A DNA stretch of 64,000 bases, taken from positions 806,001 through 870,000 of the forward strand of contig CAWGNS010000014.1 of NCBI GenBank assembly GCA_963824095.1. The letters run 5' to 3'. The notes beneath the pieces were generated by a model, which saw only the letters and a program-made list of their open reading frames with translations, searched no databases and was not told the DNA's origin. Each line of letters begins with the position of its first letter. Position 1 is the stretch's first letter. Positions 9,649-17,343 of this stretch are shown in pieces. The DNA comes from JBBDWJ01 sp963824095. Lineage in GTDB: Bacteria > Acidobacteriota > Terriglobia > Bryobacterales > UBA6623. The translations under genes were made by a program, and so were the position numbers.

Positions 9649-11320
9649 TCAGGGTTGTTGATCGGCCGCGCAACGCAGCCCGATGCCAACATTGCGCGTA
9701 TCGGGCGCGCTGCGCAGCCGCGTCGAAATGCGCAGCACCGCCGGGTTCAAAAATCCGCCGCCACCGCGCGCCACCCGAAGCCGCCCGCTCGACGGGGCCG
9801 CCGGGATCGGTCAGGGGCGAATCTTCATAGTAAGTCTCCGAGAACCAATCGCCGACCCACTCGTAGACGTTGCCCGCCATATCGTAGAGTCCATAGGCGT
9901 TGGGCGGAAAGCTGCCGACCGGCGCGGTATAGAGCCAGCGGTCGGTTCCGCCGGTGCGCCAATAGTTGGCCTGGTCGTGGCTGCGATCGTTGCCCCAGGG
10001 GTATTTCAGGCCGGCGACGCCGCCACGCGCGGCGTACTCCCACTCGGCTTCGGTCGGCAGCCGCCCGCCCGACCAGCGGCAAAACGCGCCCGCCTCCTCC
10101 CAGGTTACCTTGACCATGGGATGGCTTTTCTTGCGCCAGCCGTCGTTGTAGCCCGGCATGGCGCCCGCGCCGGGCTCCTCGGGCATGTCCCGGCCCGTCG
10201 CCCGTACAAACCGCTCGTAGGCCTGCACGGGGACCTCGGTACGGCCCAGCCAGAAGCCGTGCGTCAACTTCACCGCATGCGCCGGCCGCTCTTCGGGATA
10301 GCACTCGTCGTCGCCCGGAACGCAGCCCATCACAAACTCGCCTGGTGGGATCCAGGTGTATTCGAGGCCGTCCCTGGGGTTGACCCGCACGCGGTCGGGC
10401 GGCAATTGTTCGGCCGCCGGCGGCCGCAGCCGCAGCTCGATCACGCGATGGCGCGTCAGCGGGGGAAGATCCCGGCAGTCATGCAGCGCCTCGTCCCGGC
10501 ACAGCTCCCGGTTCCAGGTCACTTCATCGTCGAGGAAAGCCGCCAGCAGTTTCCCCGTGGCCGGCTCGACGCGCGAGGTGATCTGCGACTTCTCGCAACC
10601 GGCGGAAACCAGGAAACCGTCGGGCTGGCGCAGCACAAACTCGGCGTTGTTGGGGGTGCTGCCACAGGCCGGCGCTTCCATCCAGGCCCGCTCCATGCCC
10701 AGCGACGCCTCGGCCGGTGGGACAAAATCGGCCTGATAGACCACTTCGTCCGGCGCCACCGACACCAGGCCCAGACGCAACCGCGAGCGGCTCCGTCCCA
10801 CCAGGAACTCGTCGCCGTCGGCCCAGTCCCGGCTCACCAGGTCCGGCCGCTCGTAGTGGTCGCCGGCGCGCCGCAGGTGCCCGATGCCGGCGCCCGGACT
10901 GATGGCGAAGTAAAACTCGTAGAGGTCGCTGACCATCTCGAGCATCACCGGATCGCCTTTCACGTCGCTGAGCCGCAGTTCGCCCCGCGGATCCAGTGAC
11001 ATCTCATAGGCCGGGACTTCGACAGCCAGGTCGCTGAGATCGCCCATTTTCGACTCGGTCAGGCGGGTCCAGCGAACGCGTTCGGTGGGGACCCCGTCGC
11101 GAACGAACACGCGGTGCTCGGAAACGCCGACCAGATCGCCGCCGGAGTCCGAGTCGCGCACCCGCACTTCGTAGGTGTCTACCTCACCGGGTTTGTATTG
11201 GCGGGAGTAGCTATAGGTGTCGGGGGCGGCGCCGGCCGGGGCGGGCTGCGGCGCCTGGCTCGGAGCAAGGCGAGCCAGCAGGATCAGACCGCTCAGAATG
11301 CCTGGGCCGTGATAGCGCAT
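9649..11320 (-). CDS. Exported SUMF1-fold protein lacking the catalytic cysteines, frameshifted
   Basis: Restored protein of 556 residues. A short signal peptide (LSGLILLARLAPSQA) leads into about 290 residues I do not recognise. A sulfatase-modifying-factor domain follows: EYTWIPPGEFVMGCVPGD, RPAHAVKLTHGFWLGRTEV, GGRLPTEAEWEYAARGG, YGLYDMAGNVYEWVGDW. The frame breaks at 9794-9797 in a run of four Cs on the coding strand; removing one C yields SSGRLRVARGGGGFLN and STRLRSAPDTRNVGIGL, a normal SUMF1 ending, with the stop at 9649. Where true formylglycine-generating enzymes have a Cys pair after GGSF, this protein reads GGGFLNPAVLRIS. It is therefore more likely a binding or structural SUMF1-fold protein than an oxidase. 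Confidence 0.85.
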
Positions 11321-11367
11321 GGCAAACTCTTTCCCAGACTACACCCAGAGCCGGGACCAAGAGCGCG

Positions 11368-11389
11368 GGACAGACAATCCTGTCTGTCC
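11368..11389. repeat. Family C hairpin
   Basis: GGACAGACA, loop ATCC, then TGTCTGTCC: a perfect 9-bp stem. Compared with the copy at 8707, a G-C pair in the stem has become A-T on both arms. Confidence 0.75.
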
Positions 11390-11459
11390 GATCGAGTTTG
11401 GGCCCTCGACGTGGAACAGGACCACCACTCCGAAGGAACCGAAGCCGGAATCGGCACCC

Positions 11460-11505
11460 GTGGCGCGAACCTCCAGGTTGCCGCGTCGCGATTCGTCGCG
11501 ACGTA
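11460..11505 (+). repeat. Intergenic hairpin repeat, variant B1
   Basis: Same GTGGCGCG head as family A, but stem I is AACC-TCCA-GGTT and stem II is CGTCGCGA-TTCG-TCGCGACG, a perfect 8-bp stem with a TTCG loop. A near-identical inverted copy lies at 40949-40995. Confidence 0.8.
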
Positions 11506-11661
11506 GGGCCCATGCCCCCGGGACCGTGAGGAAGGGTACCACTTACCGGGCCCGAATGTTGACCGGGCCTGGATGCCGTTTTCGCCGGCTTGTAGGGGGC
11601 CGCCTGCCGGCGGTGACAGGCGGGAGCGCCTGGCTCTACCGTCAGGGGGGTCCAAGCCTCG

Positions 11662-11685
11662 GGGACAGACAAGATTGTCTATCCC
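11662..11685. repeat. Family C hairpin, degenerate
   Basis: GGGACAGACAA and TTGTCTATCCC around a two-base centre form an imperfect palindrome with one C/A mismatch. Confidence 0.6.
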
Positions 11686-11772
11686 ACGCAGGGGCCAAAC
11701 CGAAGACTTGCGGGTGGGTCAGGCGGAGAACCGGAATCTTCCATGGGCGGAAGCCGGGCTCGTCGGGCGCGG

Positions 11773-12513
11773 TTAAATCACGCCGCGGCGGCCGCCGCTG
11801 CCGACAAAGCGCGGGTCGGAGAAATCACGCCGGTCGCGCTGAAACATACGCCAGCCGTCGTAGACGATGTCGCCTACGTAGTAGGCGTCGCGGTTGAGGT
11901 TGTGGCCCGTGGGCAGTTCTTCGCGCCGCTTGGGATGGCTCATCTGCGGATACATTACGAAGTCGAGGTAGGTGAAGGCCCGGAAATAAACACCTTCGAA
12001 GGCCAATTCCGAAAGCACGTCGGGGCAGGGCCGGCGCAGCACCACGGCCGCTTCCTCGGCGGTCGGATCGTCGGGCAGCCTGGCGATCTCGGCCTCGATC
12101 GCGCTGAGTTCCTCTTCGACCGTGCGGCGTCCGACCTCATTCCAGCGCCGCCGGCGGCGCAGAAACGCACGCACGCGTTGAAGGCCGAACCCGGTCACCA
12201 TCAGCGCCAGAAACGGCAGCAGATAGCGTTCGGCGAATCCAGCCTGGGGCCAGCGCGCCACCGCGGTGACCAGCCAGGCGGCAAAAAGCAACAGGCCCAC
12301 AACGGCAAATCCCACGCCGAGCCAGATCTTTTTGCCCACCACCGCCGTTCCATGAAAGGACCGCAGGTTGCGAACGGCCGCGGCCAAGGCATGCTTGGCA
12401 TGCGCCGCCGCATACACCGACTGATCCCAACCGTAGTGGGCCATCGAGGGCGGGTAATACAACACGAAGAGCTTTTCTGTAGGAACCTCTTCGCCGGAGA
12501 AACAGCACGTCAT
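11773..12513 (-). CDS. Two-TM protein of unknown function
   Basis: 246 residues from ATG 12511-12513 (MTCCFSGEEVPTEKLFVL); an in-frame TTG at 12531 would add six residues. Neither has a clear ribosome site. The N-terminal 75 residues look cytosolic, then come two hydrophobic helices (IWLGVGFAVVGLLLFAAWL and YLLPFLALMVTGFGL) with an Arg-rich stop-transfer RRRRRW. A soluble C-terminal domain follows with a run of acidic helices and aromatic motifs such as YLDFVMYPQMSHPKRREELP. I do not recognise the family. It is isolated, flanked by repeat-rich DNA on one side and an 800-bp gene-free stretch on the other, so position gives no clue. Confidence 0.7.
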   Translation of the reverse strand: MTCCFSGEEVPTEKLFVLYYPPSMAHYGWDQSVYAAAHAKHALAAAVRNLRSFHGTAVVGKKIWLGVGFAVVGLLLFAAWLVTAVARWPQAGFAERYLLPFLALMVTGFGLQRVRAFLRRRRRWNEVGRRTVEEELSAIEAEIARLPDDPTAEEAAVVLRRPCPDVLSELAFEGVYFRAFTYLDFVMYPQMSHPKRREELPTGHNLNRDAYYVGDIVYDGWRMFQRDRRDFSDPRFVGSGGRRGVI

Positions 12514-13321
12514 GGGTAATAGCAACAACAAGGGAAACGCAACAAAACCATCTTAGAGGATATCACAACATTCAAGGATTGGCGCGGCGTTGGGCCCCCG
12601 GGCCGCCCCTTCGCCAGCCCCTTTCCGTATCGCATAAACGACTGGTTCCAATCAGGATAGAGCCACCTCCAAGCCCAGCAACCGGCAAACCCTCCCGGGA
12701 GGGTTTCTATCCTCCTCCCCAAGCCCAAAAACCGCGTCGCCCCCAGCGCCAACATCCGCCTCCCCCCACGGAGCACCCGCCCCTCTCCCCAAGCCAAACC
12801 CGCGGCGCACGTTCCCGGGCCCCGGAGGGGCTACGCCAACGAATAGCTCACGGCTTCAGCCGCGGGTGACGTTTCCTCAGTCTTCCGCCCCCGGGAGCGC
12901 GGGTCAAACCCGGCAGCTTCCAGGCCGTCGGCGCCCGCGGACCAAAATCCGTTCCCAAGCCGCAAAACTTTTCGAACCCAAGCCTCATCAATCACTTACC
13001 CCGAAAATCAGGAATACGTCCACCACTCCCACCGGCCCCCAGGTGTATCCTGGACGCAGAGAATCCGGCGGCGACCCATGCTTCCCAACCCTTTCCCGAT
13101 GCCCTTCCGGACGATGAAATCGCTCGGCCCCCGGCAAAGCCCCAAAACCGCCCCGCGCCGAGATGAAAAAATGACAAAACGAACCCAATTTTCCCCTTTG
13201 TTTTCAACAAATCCGTAGCCGAGCCGGGTGCGGCGGTTCCCCGCTCTGCCGCCAGACGAAGCAATCTCCCCAGACGCGGCCCGCCGTGGGGTATAACTTT
13301 GTCAGGAGGCACGTTTCGTCC
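12514..13321. other. 800-bp gene-free stretch, strongly C-rich on the plus strand
   Basis: Open frames here are low-complexity Pro/Arg/Gly translations with no family character, so I annotate none. The plus strand is unusually rich in C runs from about 12660 to 13160. It holds a perfect 20-base palindrome at 12687-12706 and a CACGGCTTCAGCCGCGGGTG hairpin at about 12850-12869. The last part must carry the promoter of the serine hydrolase, whose AGGAGG is at 13304. Confidence 0.6.
12687..12706. repeat. Perfect 20-base palindrome
   Basis: AAACCCTCCC followed directly by its complement GGGAGGGTTT and then CTAT. It could act as a bidirectional terminator for the minus-strand gene ending elsewhere only poorly, as T-runs are just three long; it could also bind a dimeric protein. 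Confidence 0.5.
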
Positions 13322-15160
13322 GTGAAGCTCACCGCCGCAATCGCCTGTGTTTTCGCCCTGGCGCCCGCCCTTTGGGCCCAAGGCTACGCGCCGCCGCGGT
13401 TCACCGACCCCCATCGCCGCGCGTCGCTGGAAGCCGCCTTCCCGGAAGTCGAGCAGGCTTTTGAAACCTACCGCAAGCAGCACCAGCTTCCCGGGCTGGC
13501 CTTCGGCGTGGTGATCGACGGGGAGTTGGCGCTGGTCAAGGGCCTGGGCGTGAGCAACGTCGAAACCGGCGAAGCGGTCACTCCCGACACGGTCTTTCGC
13601 ATCGCCTCGATGACGAAGAGCTTCACGGTGCTGGCTATTCTCAAGCTGCGCGACGAGGGCAAACTCTCGCTCGACGACCTGGCCTCGAAATGGATACCCG
13701 AGCTGGCCGACCTGAAATACCCCACGCGCGACAGCGAGCCGATCCGGGTGCGGAACCTGCTCACCCACGGCGCCGGCTTTCCCGAAGACAATCCCTGGGG
13801 CGACCGCCACCTCGCCGAAAAGGATGAAGTGCTTACCGCGCGCCTCAAAGCCGGCATTCCCTTCTCCACCTCGCCCGGCACCGCCTATGAGTATTCCAAC
13901 CTGGGGTTTGCGCTGCTGGGACGCATCGTCTCCAAGGCCTCAGGCATGCCCTACGAGGAATATGTGGAGAAAAACATTCTGGGTCCGCTCGGCATGACTG
14001 CCTCCACCCTCGAACCGTCCGCCGTGCCCGACAAGCTGCGCGCGCGCGGCTACCGCAAGGCCGGCGACGGCTACGCCGAGGTGCCGCCCCTGGGACACGG
14101 CGCGTTCGGGTCGATGGGTGGCATGCTGACCTCGGCGCGCGACCTGGGCAAATACGTGGCCTATCATCTGGCGGCCTACCCGCCGCGTGACGACCCCGAG
14201 GATGGGCCGGTCCGTCGAAGCTCGCGCCGCGAGATGCAGAGCGCCTGGCGGCCCAGCAGCTTCTTCGTGACGCGCCCCGCGCCCGATGCCCCCATCGAGG
14301 CCGCCACCAGCAGCTACGGATACGGCCTGGGGTCGGCGCAAACCTGCGAATTCGACCACATCGTCTCGCACAGCGGCGGCCTGCCCGGCTTCGGCTCTCA
14401 CATGCGTTGGCTGCCCGACTACGGGGTCGGAATCTTTTCGATGGCCAACCTGACCTACGACGGCGCGCGCCCGGCTGTCGATGCCGCCTTCGAAGCGCTG
14501 CGCAAGACCGGAGCGCTGCGGCCGCGCGAGCTGCCACCGTCCGAAATCCTGGTCTCGACCGCCCAAGCCATCGTGAAACTGTGGCAGCACTGGGACGACG
14601 CCGCGGCCGAGGAGTTGGCCGCCGATAATTTCTTCCAGGACAGCCCCGCCGCCGAACGCCGCGATGAAATCGATCGCCTCAAGGCCGATCTGGGCGACTG
14701 CTCGCCAAGCGGTGAGATCCGGCCGCAGAATCTGTTGCGGGGAACCTTCCGCATGGGCTGCAAGGCGGGCTTCGTCGATGTGACGTTCACGCTGGCGCCG
14801 ACCATGCCGCCCAAGGTGCAGCACCTGAGTTTCGTTCCGGCCCTGACGCTGGAGAAAGGCGCCAGGACAGCCGCCGAAACGCTGGCGGCGCTGATCGGTA
14901 ACCCGGCGCCCAAACAGTTGAACACGCTGACCGCCGCCGCGGCCGACCGCAAAGAACTGAACCGCCAGCTCGACGCATTGCATTTCTCCTACGGCGCCTG
15001 CACCTTGGGCGAAACCATCGCCGGCAACGGCGCCAGCGACGTCCGCGTGCGTTTCGACTGCACGCACGGGCCCCTGGACGTACGCCTGCGAACCACCACG
15101 CAAGGCAAACTGCTGCAAGCCGCGTTCACGCGCCCGCCCGGCGTAGCCTGCGTGCCCTAG
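13322..15160 (+). CDS. Exported serine hydrolase, class C beta-lactamase fold, with C-terminal extension
   Basis: 612 residues from GTG 13322-13324 (VKLTAAIACVFALAPALWAQG, a clear Sec signal). AGGAGG lies 12 bp upstream; a GTG at 13286 would spoil the signal peptide. The serine-hydrolase domain spans about 20-390: SMTK (SxxK nucleophile motif), YSN (YxN), LLTHGAGFPEDNPWG, and HSGGLPGFGSHM in place of the KTG element. The remaining 200 residues form a separate domain with a NTF2-like flavour (AQAIVKLWQHWDDAAAEELA) that I do not recognise. Such enzymes act as carboxypeptidases, esterases or lactamases in the periplasm; the substrate is unknown. It stands alone on the plus strand, and its stop is followed by an inverted pair of family A repeats. 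Confidence 0.9.
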   Translation: MKLTAAIACVFALAPALWAQGYAPPRFTDPHRRASLEAAFPEVEQAFETYRKQHQLPGLAFGVVIDGELALVKGLGVSNVETGEAVTPDTVFRIASMTKSFTVLAILKLRDEGKLSLDDLASKWIPELADLKYPTRDSEPIRVRNLLTHGAGFPEDNPWGDRHLAEKDEVLTARLKAGIPFSTSPGTAYEYSNLGFALLGRIVSKASGMPYEEYVEKNILGPLGMTASTLEPSAVPDKLRARGYRKAGDGYAEVPPLGHGAFGSMGGMLTSARDLGKYVAYHLAAYPPRDDPEDGPVRRSSRREMQSAWRPSSFFVTRPAPDAPIEAATSSYGYGLGSAQTCEFDHIVSHSGGLPGFGSHMRWLPDYGVGIFSMANLTYDGARPAVDAAFEALRKTGALRPRELPPSEILVSTAQAIVKLWQHWDDAAAEELAADNFFQDSPAAERRDEIDRLKADLGDCSPSGEIRPQNLLRGTFRMGCKAGFVDVTFTLAPTMPPKVQHLSFVPALTLEKGARTAAETLAALIGNPAPKQLNTLTAAAADRKELNRQLDALHFSYGACTLGETIAGNGASDVRVRFDCTHGPLDVRLRTTTQGKLLQAAFTRPPGVACVP

Positions 15161-15225
15161 CCACGCAACTGCGCGACCGGGCCCAGACGCGCCGCCCCCG
15201 CAGGAACGGGGGCAGCGGCTAAAGC

Positions 15226-15336
15226 GTGGCGCGGGCCTTCGGCCGGCGGCGTCGCCGTCGGGTCGACGTTCGCGGCCAAACCCCGGCAAAACGTCGGCGC
15301 GGAACGGCGCCGCGGCCGGCGACAGGCCCGCGCCAC
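15226..15336. repeat. Inverted pair of family A hairpins (A3 plus, A4 minus)
   Basis: A3 covers 15226-15270 on the plus strand with stem I GGCC-TTC-GGCC. A4 covers 15290-15336 on the minus strand, with stem II CGGCGC-CGTTCC-GCGCCG. Only 19 bp separate them, so the pair can fold as one long structure. It sits in the 338-bp gap (15161-15498) after the serine hydrolase, which otherwise holds only the promoter candidate below. Confidence 0.75.
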
Positions 15337-15397
15337 CGGGAACCGCAAGCAACCCGCGGCGGAACAAACAATCGCCCCCCATCCTGTAATCCTGCTG

Positions 15398-15403
15398 TAT
15401 AAT
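15398..15403 (+). promoter_or_regulatory. Candidate -10 box for the small-ORF/comM cluster
   Basis: A perfect TATAAT in locally AT-richer DNA, about 95 bp upstream of the small ORF at 15499. No good -35 lies at the standard distance (it would fall in a C-run), so this is only a candidate. Confidence 0.4.
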
Positions 15404-15498
15404 ACCCACAACACTCTGCTGAGAGCCTCATAACGACCCGGCCGCGGTCTGCTTCGTTCCCCAAAACTCAACCGTTTTCCGAAAAAAGGAAGGCCGCT

Positions 15499-15651
15499 AT
15501 GCTTGCCTGGCTGGCGGGCGTGTCGCTACTGATGATGCTGTTGGTGATCTGGTCGGCCCTCTACCGGAAAGGCCTGTTGTCGCGCCGCGAAGCCGCCACC
15601 GACACGTCCGCCTCCGACGAGAGCGCACCGCGCCTTGCCGCCGGAAAGTGA
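15499..15651 (+). CDS. Small membrane protein, 50 residues
   Basis: ATG 15499-15501 with GGAAGG about 7 bp upstream. The product is one hydrophobic helix (LAGVSLLMMLLVIWSALY) followed by a basic patch KGLLSRR and a short acidic Ser/Ala-rich tail. The stop TGA at 15649-15651 lies five bases before the ATG of the ComM-like gene, so the two should be co-transcribed and probably translationally linked. The N-out or N-in orientation is not certain; the positive-inside rule places the tail in the cytosol. I know no function for it. Confidence 0.6.
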   Translation: MLAWLAGVSLLMMLLVIWSALYRKGLLSRREAATDTSASDESAPRLAAGK

Positions 15652-15656
15652 AACGC

Positions 15657-17183
15657 ATGCCCCTGTTCAAGACCCGAACCGCGGCCATCTACGGCGTCGA
15701 TGCGCTGGTGATCGACGTCGAGGTGGATATGTATCCGGGCGAGCCCGAGAACTTCATCACCGTCGGCCTTCCCGACACGGCGGTGCGGGAGAGCCGCGAG
15801 CGTATCCGCTCGTCGCTGATCAACTCCGGCTACGGCTATCCGCGCAAATCGGTGACGATCAATCTGGCGCCCGCCAACATCCGCAAGGAAGGCGCCGGCT
15901 TCGATCTGCCGATGGCGTTGGGCATCATGGGCGCGATGGGGGCGATCGCCGACGGCGCGGTGCGCGATTTTCTGGTGGTGGGCGAGCTGTCGCTCGACGG
16001 CGCGCTGCGCCCGATTCGCGGCGCGCTGCCGGTGGCGGTGTGCGCCAAGGCCATGGGCGTTCCCTACCTGGTGGTGCCTCGAGACAATGCGGCAGAAGCC
16101 GGCGTGGTGGAGGGCGTGAAGGTTTTCGGGGTGAAGCATCTGAGCGAAGTCGTGCAGCTTCTCGAAAAACCCGAAAGCGGCCGCGCGGTCAACGGCAACG
16201 GCCACACGCAGCCACTCGAGGCGCGCGCGCCGGCGTTCGACTTTCGCGAGGTCAAAGGGCAGGAGACCGCCAAGCGTTCGCTCGAAATCGCCGCCGCCGG
16301 CGGCCACAACCTGCTGATGGTCGGCCCGCCGGGCTCGGGAAAAACCATGCTCGCCAAAAGGCTGCCGGGCATTCTGCCGCCGCTGGCGTTTGACGAGGCC
16401 CTGGAAGCCACCAAGGTGCACAGCGTCGCCGGGGCGCTGGGGTCGCAGAGCGGCCTGCTGCGCGAGCGGCCTTTCCGCGCGCCGCACCACAGCGTCTCGC
16501 AGGCCGGGCTGGTGGGCGGCGGCGTCGGCATGGCGCGGCCCGGCGAGGTGAGTCTGGCGCACCACGGCGTGCTGTTCCTCGACGAATTTCCGGAATTCCC
16601 CCGCAACGTGCTCGAACTGCTGCGCCAGCCGCTCGAAGACGGCCAGATCACCATCGCCCGCAGCAATCTGAGCCTGACCTTTCCCTCCTCGTTCATGCTG
16701 GTGGCGGCGATGAACCCCTGCCCCTGCGGCTATTTCGGCGACTCGACCCGCGACTGCCACTGCACCCCGGCGATGATTCAGCGCTACGTGGGCCGCATCA
16801 GCGGGCCGCTGCTCGACCGCATCGACATCCACGTCGAAGTGCCGCCGGTCAAGTACCGCGAGCTGCGCTCCGATACGCCGTCGGAGTGCTCGCTGGAAAT
16901 CCGCAAACGGGTCGAGGCCTGCCGCCGCACGCAGATGCAGCGCGGCTTTCCCAACGCCCGCATGCCCTCCAAGCTCATTCGCGAGTTCTGCCGTCTCGAC
17001 GATGCCGGCGAGCGCACGCTCGAGGTGGCGGTCGAACGAATGGGGCTTTCGGCGCGTGCCCACGACCGCATTCTCAAGGTCGCCCGCACCATCGCCGATC
17101 TCGAGGGCGAGGCGCGCATCGGCGTGCGGCACCTCGCCGAAGCCGTGCAGTACCGCAGCCTCGACCGCACCTATTGGGTTTAG
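15657..17183 (+). CDS. comM: ComM/YifB-family Mg-chelatase-like AAA+ ATPase
   Basis: 508 residues. The order is an N-terminal Lon-protease-like fold (MPLFKTRTAAIYGVDAL, GLPDTAVRESRERIRSS, KEGAGFDLPMALG), a AAA+ core with Walker A GPPGSGKT, Walker B GVLFLDEFPEF, RPFRAPHHSVSQAGL, and AMNPCPCGYFGD, then a C-terminal lid domain. In transformable bacteria ComM is a hexameric helicase that extends branch migration during integration of donor DNA; most lineages carry the gene whether or not they are known to be competent. The start at ATG 15657 is chosen to fit the family; a GTG at 15648 overlapping the previous stop is possible. It follows the small membrane protein gene directly. Confidence 0.92.
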   Translation: MPLFKTRTAAIYGVDALVIDVEVDMYPGEPENFITVGLPDTAVRESRERIRSSLINSGYGYPRKSVTINLAPANIRKEGAGFDLPMALGIMGAMGAIADGAVRDFLVVGELSLDGALRPIRGALPVAVCAKAMGVPYLVVPRDNAAEAGVVEGVKVFGVKHLSEVVQLLEKPESGRAVNGNGHTQPLEARAPAFDFREVKGQETAKRSLEIAAAGGHNLLMVGPPGSGKTMLAKRLPGILPPLAFDEALEATKVHSVAGALGSQSGLLRERPFRAPHHSVSQAGLVGGGVGMARPGEVSLAHHGVLFLDEFPEFPRNVLELLRQPLEDGQITIARSNLSLTFPSSFMLVAAMNPCPCGYFGDSTRDCHCTPAMIQRYVGRISGPLLDRIDIHVEVPPVKYRELRSDTPSECSLEIRKRVEACRRTQMQRGFPNARMPSKLIREFCRLDDAGERTLEVAVERMGLSARAHDRILKVARTIADLEGEARIGVRHLAEAVQYRSLDRTYWV

Positions 17184-17343
17184 CCCGCGGGCGCCGCATC
17201 CCGGCAACCGGTTGAGTGCCGGCAGTCTGTTCTGCCGCGGTGACCCGCCGGGCCCGGGCAGCCCGTCCGGACCGGGCAACGGCCACACAAGCCGCCCGTT
17301 TGACCGATATGAGCCTATTAGCCGGCCCCCGGCATCGCCGCCC

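Larger units (their letters stand above)
11321..11772. other. Gene-free, repeat-rich stretch
   Basis: No credible gene. It holds two family C hairpins (11368-11389, 11662-11685) and the variant B1 of the large hairpin family (11460-11505). It also has a GC-rich quasi-palindromic block around 11588-11640 with complementary CCGCCTG and CAGGCGG segments. Confidence 0.6.

Noticed and set aside
12992..13810. Minus-strand frame of 272 codons crossing the serine hydrolase start
   Set aside because: Low-complexity composition and overlap with a real signal peptide region.
13940..15409. 489-codon frame opposite the serine hydrolase
   Set aside because: No recognisable domain; the plus strand has SxxK, YxN and a signal peptide.
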